A stretch of DNA of 64,000 bases from Verrucomicrobiota bacterium. GTDB taxonomy: Bacteria; Verrucomicrobiota; Verrucomicrobiia; Verrucomicrobiales; Akkermansiaceae. Made by a program: the position numbers and the translations under genes. Below, one piece after another: positions 16,832 to 24,409 of this stretch; positions within the stretch are counted from its first letter, which is position 1, and each line of letters begins with the position of its first letter. The stretch covers positions 111,181-175,180 of the forward strand of contig JAFLEH010000005.1 in the NCBI GenBank assembly GCA_017301995.1, written 5' to 3'. Below the pieces are notes generated by a model. The model saw nothing but the letters and a program-made list of their open reading frames with translations, was not told where the DNA came from and ran no database searches.

Positions 16832-18136
16832 TTACGGACGGGTGAGAATTTCCAGGGTGCGGTGTGAGCGGAGGAGATCGGCGTGGGCGCGAGTGCGCCC
16901 GCGTTCGATGTTGAAGAGCGTTTCGCGGGCATCGAGCACCTCCAGCAGGGAGGCTTTTCCGGCGGTGTAGGCCTCGTTAGTGTCAGCCAGCGCTTTGCGC
17001 GCGGCGTCGAGCGTGCGCGTGTCGAATTCAGCAACCCGGGCGCGTGCCGCGCGGAGTTCGGCGTCGAGCTGTTCGAGGCGAGCACGCAGATCGCTTTCGG
17101 TTGTCCGCGATTCTTCGCGCGCACGCTTCACGCGTTCGGCAGCGGCTTGGATGTTGCCTTGATTGCGGTTAAAGATCGGCAGCGGTATGCTCAGCCCGGC
17201 CACGGCGGCGGTCTCGTCGGCATCGCGCATTTGTCGGGCTCCCACGCCGAATTCCACATCGGAAATGCGAAGGGCTTTTTCGAGTTCGTATGTGGCTTCG
17301 GCGAGGGCGATGCGAAGGCTGGCGGCACGCACAGACGGGTGGCGCGCAATGACCGCGTCACCGCTAGCCGGTGACTTGCCGCCTGGCGCAATCAGCTCTC
17401 CATGAGCGCTTATGTCGGATGATCCGCCGCCCCAGGTGAGGCTCAGATCCGACGCTGCCTTTTCCTCGGCGCTGCGTGCCTCGGACAGTTGCTCGCGGGC
17501 TGCGGAAACCGCGAGCATGGCGCGGTTGACATCGATGCGGTTGCCTTTTCCGACTTCGAGAAGCGTGTTGAGGGTGCTCAGGCTTTCCTCGGCGCGGGCG
17601 AGGTTGCGCTCGCCAAATTCGCGGATGGAGCGGGTTTCAAGCAGGGTGGTGAACGCGCGGTCTGCGGCGATGGCGACTTCGCGTTTGGTGGCCGCGACCT
17701 CTGCGAGTGCGGCCTCGGCTTTGAACGAGGCGACGCGGGCGCGCTTCGGTCGTTTGCCGGCGGTTTCGATTTTCTGGGTGAGCCCCGAAGTGATCTCAGC
17801 GCCATCGAATCCACGCGTGGCACCGTTGCCGCCGAAGTTTTCGATCTCCAGCGCGATCTCCGGATTGGGCGGTAGACCCGCTTGGACGATCTCGGCTTGT
17901 AGGGCGCGGAGTTCGGCCAGTTCGGAGCGCAGGGAAGGGCTGCGGGCAAGGGCATGGCGGACGGCTTCTTCGCGCGTCACCGGCCCTCGCGGTGATGGCG
18001 AAGCGGACAAGGAAGCGAGGGGTTCTTCCTGTCCAAGGGCGGCGGATCCATATCCAGACGAGGCGGACGGCCCGTCTCCGGCACAGGAAACGAGGACGAC
18101 TGGCAGAATGAGAACTGTTAGATAATGGGAATGCAT
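16832..18136 (-). CDS. czcC: CzcC/CnrC-type outer-membrane factor
   Basis: A 434-aa TolC-family protein with a signal peptide and lipobox LVSC near residue 18. The first OEP repeat begins at REEAVRHALARSPSLRSELA, and the second ends near ALADTNEAYTAGKASLLEV. IPLPIFNRNQGNIQAAAERV matches the family between the repeats. It precedes the adaptor gene by 43 bp and follows the small Cys-rich protein gene by 149 bp. It provides the outer-membrane channel for this Czc-type system. Confidence 0.9.
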   Translation of the reverse strand: MHSHYLTVLILPVVLVSCAGDGPSASSGYGSAALGQEEPLASLSASPSPRGPVTREEAVRHALARSPSLRSELAELRALQAEIVQAGLPPNPEIALEIENFGGNGATRGFDGAEITSGLTQKIETAGKRPKRARVASFKAEAALAEVAATKREVAIAADRAFTTLLETRSIREFGERNLARAEESLSTLNTLLEVGKGNRIDVNRAMLAVSAAREQLSEARSAEEKAASDLSLTWGGGSSDISAHGELIAPGGKSPASGDAVIARHPSVRAASLRIALAEATYELEKALRISDVEFGVGARQMRDADETAAVAGLSIPLPIFNRNQGNIQAAAERVKRAREESRTTESDLRARLEQLDAELRAARARVAEFDTRTLDAARKALADTNEAYTAGKASLLEVLDARETLFNIERGRTRAHADLLRSHRTLEILTRP

Positions 18137-18285
18137 GGGAGTGCGGGTGTGAAATCAAGAGCTTGCCCAAAACGGGCGGGAAGACCGTCGCTCGACGGCC
18201 ACCAGACGGGGGTGGTTCGGATGCCCTCACGGGTGCGCAAGGGCGCACGGAACGAAGGACAGCGGAACCAGTAAGGCAGCCGCTC

Positions 18286-18681
18286 TTAAACCAGCATGAC
18301 CACGCCGGTCAGCATCGCACGCCTCAAGCCGGGCGCGGGATCGAGTCCGTCCATCGCGAGGCCGAACGCTCGCGTGAGCGCGGTGGCAGACAAGTCGGTT
18401 CCCGTGTTGAGCCACGACATGTCATCGTTGGAGACCGGGAAAATTGTCGGTTCTGAAACCTGAACCGACTGGGCGGGCAGCATCTCGGGTGCGACTTCAT
18501 GCTCCTCGCAATCGTCCTCACCACAGGGGCACGGGCAGGAATCGTGACCGTCATCCTCCGCCAGGGCGGATACCAACGGAGCACAGATGAATGAATTGCC
18601 TCCGGCATCGTAGCACACGCTGTAGCTCCTGCCGCAGAGCAGCAGGAGCGCGAGCAGGATACGTTGGAAGAAAACGCTCAA
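18286..18681 (-). CDS. small exported Cys/Asp-rich protein heading the czc-type operon
   Basis: A 131-aa protein starting at TTG (18681), with a hydrophobic N-terminus (RILLALLLLCGRS). It has a cluster DSCPCPCGEDDCEEHE near residue 47, a likely metal-binding site. The C-terminus is hydrophobic (LRRAMLTGVVMLV). It occupies the position of the small CzcI-like genes that precede czcCBA, but I see no sequence match to them. Upstream is TTGACA at about 18712-18717 on the minus strand, a possible -35 element without a good -10. Confidence 0.55.
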   Translation of the reverse strand: MSVFFQRILLALLLLCGRSYSVCYDAGGNSFICAPLVSALAEDDGHDSCPCPCGEDDCEEHEVAPEMLPAQSVQVSEPTIFPVSNDDMSWLNTGTDLSATALTRAFGLAMDGLDPAPGLRRAMLTGVVMLV

Positions 18682-18812
18682 AGCGGGGGTAGTGTCGTAT
18701 CAAGTCTGTAGATGTCAAGCTCCGTTTTTTCTCCGTTTTTCTTCCAAGGAAACCTGAAGAGCTACAGAAAGATTTTCTTTTTACATGACAGCGTTCATGC
18801 AAACGCAGGTTC

Positions 18813-19232
18813 CTACCTGCCGCACGGGTTCCATTTTTCGTGGTGCTTGATGAAATCCAGCGCGGATTCTGGACTCATTGCCCGGGATAGTTCCCACTTG
18901 TGGTCTTCAACCTGCTGGAGCGACCTTTTAGGCTCAATGAATGAAAACCCCGAACCATGAAAGTCAAACTCGATTTCACGCAGACGTTGAACCTCGGATT
19001 CGGAAAGATGAAACCGAAACTTCCAGTGAGAAAGTCGCTCGCTGACAATTCTTCGTTCCATCATCACAGATTGAGAGGCCGGTATCGCAAAAAAGAAGAG
19101 CAGCACGGCGGCGAACGCTCCGAACACCTTCACGCGGTCCTTCACCGTCCATGGCTCGGGAACCGGCGTGTTCTTCCGCCTTCGTCGGGCAACTCCCCCG
19201 GAGGATTTCATGCGCTGATGCCTTCTACTCAT
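18813..19232 (-). CDS. single-pass membrane protein with a short periplasmic helical domain
   Basis: A 139-aa protein with a very basic cytoplasmic start (RRHQRMKSSGGVARRRRK) and one membrane helix (VFGAFAAVLLFFFAIPA). A helical outer part contains FHLSESEVQRLREIEFDFHG and HHEKWNPCGR. The LSxxExxxL pattern is reminiscent of the CnrX/Spy group, so a membrane-anchored metal sensor is possible but unproven. Its ATG overlaps the stop of the 46-codon frame at 19225-19365 by 8 bp. Confidence 0.55.
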   Translation of the reverse strand: MSRRHQRMKSSGGVARRRRKNTPVPEPWTVKDRVKVFGAFAAVLLFFFAIPASQSVMMERRIVSERLSHWKFRFHLSESEVQRLREIEFDFHGSGFSFIEPKRSLQQVEDHKWELSRAMSPESALDFIKHHEKWNPCGR

Positions 19233-19365
19233 CTTTGCTCGGGTAGGCCAGCAGGCGCAGGGCGTTCAGGAGGACGAAGAACTTCGCAAAGCTCATGTGG
19301 GTCGGGCTCGCGCGGCTGCCGCCGTTGACGGTGACGCTAAGGCTGGGGTGATTGTCCCGTGGCAT
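19225..19365 (-). pseudogene. 46-codon frame ending like the C-terminus of a P1B ATPase
   Basis: The frame starts at ATG 19365, 3 bp after the TolC-type gene, and ends with HMSFAKFFVLLNALRLLAYP. This resembles the last membrane helix of Cu/Zn ATPases (compare TLLIVANALRLLGRP at the end of the ATPase at 20885). The first 23 residues match nothing I know. It is either a tail fragment left by a deletion or a small membrane peptide still translated with the next gene. Confidence 0.45.
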
Positions 19366-19368
19366 GGT

Positions 19369-20718
19369 TCACGGATTTGAAAGCGGCAATTGCAACGCGG
19401 CTTCGAGCTGGCCGAGGGCTTCCTGCGCTTCGATGCGGGCTTGCAATAGGGATAGCCTGGCGGCGCTGGCTTCGATGCGGCGGCGCAGCAGGTCCGGTTG
19501 GCCGAGTTCTCCGGCGGCGACCATGGCCTCGGTCTTTTCGCTGGCACGGCTGCCGTCCATTGCGAGTCGGTCGGCGGTGGCAACCTTCGTTTGTGCGGCA
19601 CGATACGCGGCGAGGGCCACTTCAATCTCGCCGAAGACGGCTGCCTGCTTCGCCTGGAATCTCGCGGCGGAAGCCGTTCGTTTCGCCTCCGCCTGCAGGA
19701 TCTGGCCGCGGTTCTGGTTCAGGATCGGAAGTTCCAGACTGAGGCCAATCGACCACTTGTTTTCGTCCTGATCGAACTCATAACCGGGACTGAGGCGCAC
19801 ATCGGGATATTGTTTCGCCACTTCCAACCGCAACGCGTGATCGGCGGCCTTGTAGTCTGCCAGAGCGGCCAGCAAATCACTGCGATGAAGCAGCGCCGTC
19901 CGCCGTGCAGCAGTCCCGGGAACGGCCGGCAAGGAGCCGAACACCGAGAAATCCAGCGTGACCGCGCTCAAGGCGGCAACCGGCACGCCAACCGCCGACG
20001 CGAGCCGGGCCAGGCTCGTTGCCGCCTGCTTCTCGGCGTCGTGCAGCACGAGTTCGGCGCGATTCAGAGACAGCCGAAGCTGAGTCACCTCGAACGCGGG
20101 AGCCTCACCCATCTTCACCAGCGCGTCGAGGTTGGCCACGGCGTCCTGATGCAGGGCGATTTCCTCCTTCAGCAAGACCGCCATTTCATTCCCGCCATAG
20201 CGCTTCAACATCGCATCGCGCACGGTGGTCCGCGCCTCCCAAGCCGCTGCGGCGACTTTCAGTTGCGCGGCTTCCGCCTCGGCCCGCGCTTGATCGAGCC
20301 GGATCAGGCGTTTGCCCGCCGTTTCAATCGGCACATCGAACGAGGGCGTAATAATCCATGGGGAAATCCCCTTGGAACTGGTATTGTAGCCAGGGGAGAA
20401 GGATAGCACCGGATTCGGGCGCTGGCCGGCGGTGGTGATTCCCGCCACCGCCGCGTCCGCTTCCGCGCGTGCCACGGCGACATCCCCGTGGAAGAAGGCG
20501 GCGACCAGCGCGAGCTTGTCCACCGACCACGAATCGCCCGCGCGCTGGGTGGTTAGAAAACCGCGCAGGCCGGAATTGTCCAATGATCGTTCGGCAAAGG
20601 AGGCGCTGGTGGCCACCCCGGAAAGCGGCCGCGGATTGTATTGCACGCAGGCGACAGTCAAGAGGGCGATGGCAAGCGCCGGAATGGCGGCGAGGATTTG
20701 GGTGGCGTTCATTTTCAT
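19369..20718 (-). CDS. TolC-family outer-membrane factor (stand-alone)
   Basis: A 449-aa outer-membrane efflux protein with a signal sequence and lipobox TVAC near residue 24. The repeats are clear: DVAVARAEADAAVAGITTAG in the first and SIGLSLELPILNQNRGQILQ before the second. No adaptor or pump is directly adjacent; it follows the ATPase by 166 bp. It may serve the second RND pair at 24410-28688, whose own outer-membrane factor is truncated. This is an inference from context. Confidence 0.85.
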   Translation of the reverse strand: MKMNATQILAAIPALAIALLTVACVQYNPRPLSGVATSASFAERSLDNSGLRGFLTTQRAGDSWSVDKLALVAAFFHGDVAVARAEADAAVAGITTAGQRPNPVLSFSPGYNTSSKGISPWIITPSFDVPIETAGKRLIRLDQARAEAEAAQLKVAAAAWEARTTVRDAMLKRYGGNEMAVLLKEEIALHQDAVANLDALVKMGEAPAFEVTQLRLSLNRAELVLHDAEKQAATSLARLASAVGVPVAALSAVTLDFSVFGSLPAVPGTAARRTALLHRSDLLAALADYKAADHALRLEVAKQYPDVRLSPGYEFDQDENKWSIGLSLELPILNQNRGQILQAEAKRTASAARFQAKQAAVFGEIEVALAAYRAAQTKVATADRLAMDGSRASEKTEAMVAAGELGQPDLLRRRIEASAARLSLLQARIEAQEALGQLEAALQLPLSNP

Positions 20719-20884
20719 GGTTCTTTATTGGTCAAAGGCTTGGCGGTGGCGGGTTTGGGCAGGTTAATGCCGATGCGCCGCTGGTGATGGAGTGGTGAAG
20801 GTTGCGCGGGAAATGCCGGCAGGCAGAGTGCGTTGGTCGATGATTTTCAAGTTGAGATTGACAACACGCCGATTCGGAAATTTG

Positions 20885-22828
20885 TCAATTTCCGGGTCGC
20901 CCTAGCAGGCGCAGGGCGTTGGCGACGATGAGCAGGGTGGCACCGGTGTCGGCGAGGATGGCGAGCCAGAGCGAGGCGTGGCCGCTGAAGGTGAGCACCA
21001 GGAAGACCGCCTTCACGAGCAGGGCGAAGCCGATGTTGAAACGGATCATCCGCAAGGTGCGGCGACCGAGGCGGATGGCGTCGGCAAGCTTGCCGAGGTC
21101 GTCCTTCATCAAGGCGACGTCGGCGGTTTCGATGGCGGTGTCGCTGCCAATCGCGCCCATGGCGATGCCGACGGAGGCCACGGCCAGGGCGGGAGCGTCG
21201 TTGACGCCGTCGCCGATCATGCCAACCGCGCGATGGCGTTCGATCATTTCCTTGAGGTGGCGCACCTTGTCCTCGGGCATGAGGTCGCCGATGGCCTCGT
21301 CCAGGCCGGCCTCACGGGCGATGGCATCGACGGTGCGCTGGTTGTCGCCGCTGAGCATGACGATGCGAATGAGACCGGCGCGATGGAGGTCGTCGAGTGC
21401 TTCGCGGGCGTTTTCCCGCAGGGCATCGCCGATGGCGAGGACGCCGAGCACCTCGCCCTTCGTGCCGTCGCCGGGATACCGGCCAAGCACGGCCAGCGAG
21501 AGGCCGCGCTGCTCGATCTCCGCCAGCTTGGCCTCGATGGTTTCGCCGCAGAGACCGGAGCCGTGGACGAGTTTGTGGTTACCGATGAAATGGCGCCGAC
21601 CAGAAACATTGGCCTCGGCGCCTTGCCCGGCGAGGGATTGATATTCGGTGGCCTCGGGGAGGCTAAGCCCGCGCTCCTCGGCGTGGGTGACCACGGCGCG
21701 GGCGATGGGGTGCTCGGAGTGGGCATCAATGGCGGCGGCGAGGGCGAGGATGGCGTCAGGATCGGTCTCGCCAAAGGGAATGATTTCGACCACCCGCGGG
21801 CGGCCTTCGGTGATGGTGCCGGTCTTGTCCACGGCCAGGGCTTCGAGTTTGCCGAGGGCTTCGAGGTAGGCACCGCCCTTGACAAGCACGCCCCGGCGGG
21901 CGAGCGCGGTGAGGCCGGAGACGATGGAAACCGGGGTGGCGATGACCAGCGCACAAGGGCAGGCGATCACCAGCAAGGCGAGCGCGCGGTAGATCCAATC
22001 TTCCCATCCTCCGCCGAGGAACAGCGGCGGCAGCACAGCGGAGAAGAGGGCGACGCCAAAAACCACCGGGGTGTAAACCGCCGCGAAACGATCAACGAAG
22101 CGCTGCATCGGGGCGCGGCTTCCTTCGGCCTCGCCGACCAGCTTGATGATGCGGGCCAGGGTGGAGTCCGAGGCGGGCTTGCGCACCGCAACCTCCAGCG
22201 AGCCTTCGCCATTGACGGTGCCCGCGAACACCGGATCGCCCGTTGCCTTTTCCACTGGGACGGATTCTCCGGTGATGGGTGCCTGATTGACCGCCGAGCG
22301 TCCGGAGAGCACCTCGCCGTCGAGCGGGATGCGCTGGCCGCTGCGGATGAGAATGGTCTCGCCCACGGTGATCTCGGCGGCGGGCACCTCGGTCGTCGAG
22401 CCGTCGGCCGCCCGGCGCAGCGCGGTTTCCGGGGCGAGCGACATGAGCGAGCGGATGGCATTGCGGGCGCGCTCGCCGCTGAGCGTTTCCAGCCATTCGG
22501 AGAGGGCGAAGAGAAAGACGACCGCCGCCGCCTCGGCCTGCTCGCCGATGAGCCATGCGCCGACGACCGCCACGGTCATCAGCACATTCATGTCGAGCTT
22601 GCCTTTCAGCAGGGCCTTCCAAGCCGCCGGGAAAACGAGCAAGCCACCGGCGAGGGTCGCCAGCGCGAAACAGGCCGCCTGCCACAGCACCGGCGTGTCC
22701 ACCCACTTCAGCAGCAAGCCGAGGCCGGTGAGGAGTCCGGCTGCGGCGATCAGGGTCTTGCGGGGGAGTCCGCTGGATGAGTGGTCGTGTTCGCAGCCGC
22801 AGTGAGTTGATTTCTCTAATATTTTCAT
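20885..22828 (-). CDS. P1B-type Zn/Cd/Co-exporting ATPase (ZntA/CadA-like)
   Basis: A 647-aa cation ATPase that exports soft divalent metals across the inner membrane using ATP. The N-terminus has only CGCEHDH as a metal motif; the usual HMA domain is absent. Visible motifs in order: TGES (actuator), LLVIACPCALVIATPV (helix 6), DKTGTITEG (phosphorylated Asp), a nucleotide-binding His in SEHPIA, and GDGVNDAPAL. LVKAVFLVL and ADTGA in the last helices match the Lys and Asp of the Zn/Cd/Pb class. The P-II-like gene is 47 bp upstream; the lone TolC-type gene is downstream. Confidence 0.9.
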   Translation of the reverse strand: MKILEKSTHCGCEHDHSSSGLPRKTLIAAAGLLTGLGLLLKWVDTPVLWQAACFALATLAGGLLVFPAAWKALLKGKLDMNVLMTVAVVGAWLIGEQAEAAAVVFLFALSEWLETLSGERARNAIRSLMSLAPETALRRAADGSTTEVPAAEITVGETILIRSGQRIPLDGEVLSGRSAVNQAPITGESVPVEKATGDPVFAGTVNGEGSLEVAVRKPASDSTLARIIKLVGEAEGSRAPMQRFVDRFAAVYTPVVFGVALFSAVLPPLFLGGGWEDWIYRALALLVIACPCALVIATPVSIVSGLTALARRGVLVKGGAYLEALGKLEALAVDKTGTITEGRPRVVEIIPFGETDPDAILALAAAIDAHSEHPIARAVVTHAEERGLSLPEATEYQSLAGQGAEANVSGRRHFIGNHKLVHGSGLCGETIEAKLAEIEQRGLSLAVLGRYPGDGTKGEVLGVLAIGDALRENAREALDDLHRAGLIRIVMLSGDNQRTVDAIAREAGLDEAIGDLMPEDKVRHLKEMIERHRAVGMIGDGVNDAPALAVASVGIAMGAIGSDTAIETADVALMKDDLGKLADAIRLGRRTLRMIRFNIGFALLVKAVFLVLTFSGHASLWLAILADTGATLLIVANALRLLGRPGN

Positions 22829-22875
22829 GGCTTCGATTGATTCTGCTCCCGGCGGCGTGGTTTGCGCTCGGACAG

Positions 22876-23199
22876 TCAGGAAAGAACCTCCGGGCCTTCG
22901 CTGCCATTTCGCACGCGCACGACCCGTTCGACATCGGAGACGAACACCAACCCGTCGCCGTGATAACTGGTTCTGGCACTTTTTGCGATGATCCTGATGA
23001 TCTCGTCGGCCCGTTCATCCGGCACGACGATCTCAAGTTTCACCCGTTCCAGAAACTGGGCCGGAGGCTCGGGTTGCTCGGTGTGACCCAGGCCGCGCAC
23101 ATCGCTTAGCGTCAATCCGGGCGGGTCATCGAGAGTCTTCATGGCATCAATGACGTGTTCGACCATGTGCTTTCTGAGATATGCCTTGATTTCTTTCAT
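22876..23199 (-). CDS. P-II-like signalling protein
   Basis: A 107-aa protein starting MKEIKAYLRKHMVEHVIDAM, then LTLSDVRGLGH, RVKLEIVVPDERADEII and GDGLVFVSDVERVVRVRNGS. The ferredoxin-like order and the SDVRGxG start of the T-loop fit the P-II (GlnB/GlnK) superfamily. The T-loop tyrosine used for uridylylation is not seen. P-II-like proteins next to metal exporters are known from several efflux loci and are thought to sense a small ligand or metal. It precedes the ATPase gene by 47 bp, probably in one operon. Confidence 0.8.
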   Translation of the reverse strand: MKEIKAYLRKHMVEHVIDAMKTLDDPPGLTLSDVRGLGHTEQPEPPAQFLERVKLEIVVPDERADEIIRIIAKSARTSYHGDGLVFVSDVERVVRVRNGSEGPEVLS

Positions 23200-23242
23200 G
23201 ATGTTTGCTGTTCGGATTCGTGTTGGGTGAGTGGATGGGTGG

Positions 23243-23779
23243 TCAATTCTTGCGGGGACTCAGCTCCTTCTCGATGCTCGGGTTGCTGTATTTGGCGGCG
23301 ATCCGGGTGCTGCCTGAAACCACCTCGACCGCGTACCCGTAATACTCCTGGCCCGAAGCAGGGACTTCTTTGGTTGAGGTTCGGGATCTTTTGCCACGGC
23401 CGCTGCGGGTGGAGACATTGTGTTCGCGGGTCCCGGTGACTGTGACCTCCGGGGAGGAGACCTCGACGCTGCCCCTGGCGGGCACGACGACCTTGCTTTC
23501 GCCCTGTTTGAGTATGATGAGTCCGTGGTCCTTCATGTTGTGGCCGAAGATCCACCATTTCACCTGCACATCCGGCACTGCGTCTTTGCCGAAGTTCGAG
23601 AGCGTGGTGGTCAGGATTCGGCTCTGGGTTTTGGTCTTGGACGACGAGCCCTTGATGTCCTTGAAGTCCGCTTTGTTGCTGATCTTCACATCAACACCTA
23701 CATGGGGAGCGGCTCCATCCGCAGCAAGTGGAAGTCCGAAGGCAAGCGTTAGAATGGTAAGAGGGATCAATAGGTTCAT
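23243..23779 (-). CDS. secreted protein of unknown function
   Basis: A 178-aa protein with a signal peptide (PLTILTLAFGLPLAADG). The mature part is beta-rich and basic (SSSKTKTQSRILTTTLSNFG; VKWWIFGHNMKDHG; STRSGRGKRSRTSTKEV) and ends KELSPRKN. I do not recognise the family. It is the first gene after a strong hairpin at 23809-23842 and lies 43 bp before the P-II-like gene, so it may head the ATPase operon. Confidence 0.6.
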   Translation of the reverse strand: MNLLIPLTILTLAFGLPLAADGAAPHVGVDVKISNKADFKDIKGSSSKTKTQSRILTTTLSNFGKDAVPDVQVKWWIFGHNMKDHGLIILKQGESKVVVPARGSVEVSSPEVTVTGTREHNVSTRSGRGKRSRTSTKEVPASGQEYYGYAVEVVSGSTRIAAKYSNPSIEKELSPRKN

Positions 23780-23808
23780 CGAATTGCAATTTGGTGGTTG
23801 AAGGGATG

Positions 23809-23842
23809 GCCCCCTTCCCGCGATGCACCGCGGGAAGGGGGC
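23809..23842 (-). terminator. strong hairpin between two transcription units
   Basis: GCCCCCTTCCCGCG pairs perfectly with CGCGGGAAGGGGGC (14 bp, 6-nt loop). It begins 21 bp after the stop of the gene at 23864. The minus strand has no T-run, so termination may need a factor. It separates the second RND operon from the P-II/ATPase group. Confidence 0.65.
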
Positions 23843-23863
23843 GCAGTTTTCGTCAACAGTGAA

Positions 23864-24358
23864 TCAATGGTTGTGACCCTCGTGCCCCTTCTCGTTCTCG
23901 CCGTGAGACTCACAAGTGCAGGCGTATTCGGCGAGCTTGCAACCAGGGCAGTTTGCCAGGTTGAGAGCCACCCGCTTGGTGACGGACTTTGCATCCGGCG
24001 CAGTCTTGATTTGCAGAATGAGCGGGATGGATTCACCGGCGGGAAGGGCTTGTTCGGACACCAGCGCACCATCCGCCTTGACGAAGGTGAACTTGGTGGG
24101 TTTGGCCCGATCCCCGCCAGTGGCGGTGGCGGACTGGTCCTTGAGGGCGGCAGGCTTGTTGTCGTCGCCAAGGAAGGTGATCTTGAGTTTCCGTTCCGGG
24201 GTGACCAGCAGTTCGCAGTGGGGTTCCACGGCGGTGATGACGAGTCCTCCGTTAGGGCCAGCCACTTTTTTGGCATGGTCATGGCCGTCGGCGGCGATTG
24301 CAGTTGGGATCAAAGCCAGGGTGGCTCCGGCAAGCAGGCTGTTTAGCAGTTGTTTCAT
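23864..24358 (-). CDS. secreted His/Cys-containing metal-associated protein
   Basis: A 164-aa protein with a signal peptide (LNSLLAGATLALIPTAIA) followed by ADGHDHAKKVAGPNGGLVI. The body is beta-rich (LVTPERKLKITFLGDDNK). The C-terminus carries NCPGCKLAEYACTCESHG and ends GHEGHNH. The GPNGG..EPH motif occurs in small periplasmic proteins near RND metal pumps. It is the last gene of the second RND operon, 51 bp after the pump. A periplasmic metal chaperone is likely. Confidence 0.65.
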   Translation of the reverse strand: MKQLLNSLLAGATLALIPTAIAADGHDHAKKVAGPNGGLVITAVEPHCELLVTPERKLKITFLGDDNKPAALKDQSATATGGDRAKPTKFTFVKADGALVSEQALPAGESIPLILQIKTAPDAKSVTKRVALNLANCPGCKLAEYACTCESHGENEKGHEGHNH

Positions 24359-24409
24359 GTTATGTTCTCTTTCGTTTGTTTGTTTGTTGTGTTGTTTGTT
24401 TGGTTCCAA

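Noticed and set aside
20800-20884. TTGACA/TGTCAA inverted pair after the ATPase gene
   Set aside because: The arms are short and about 17 nt apart without a stable stem or T-run; too weak to call a terminator or operator.
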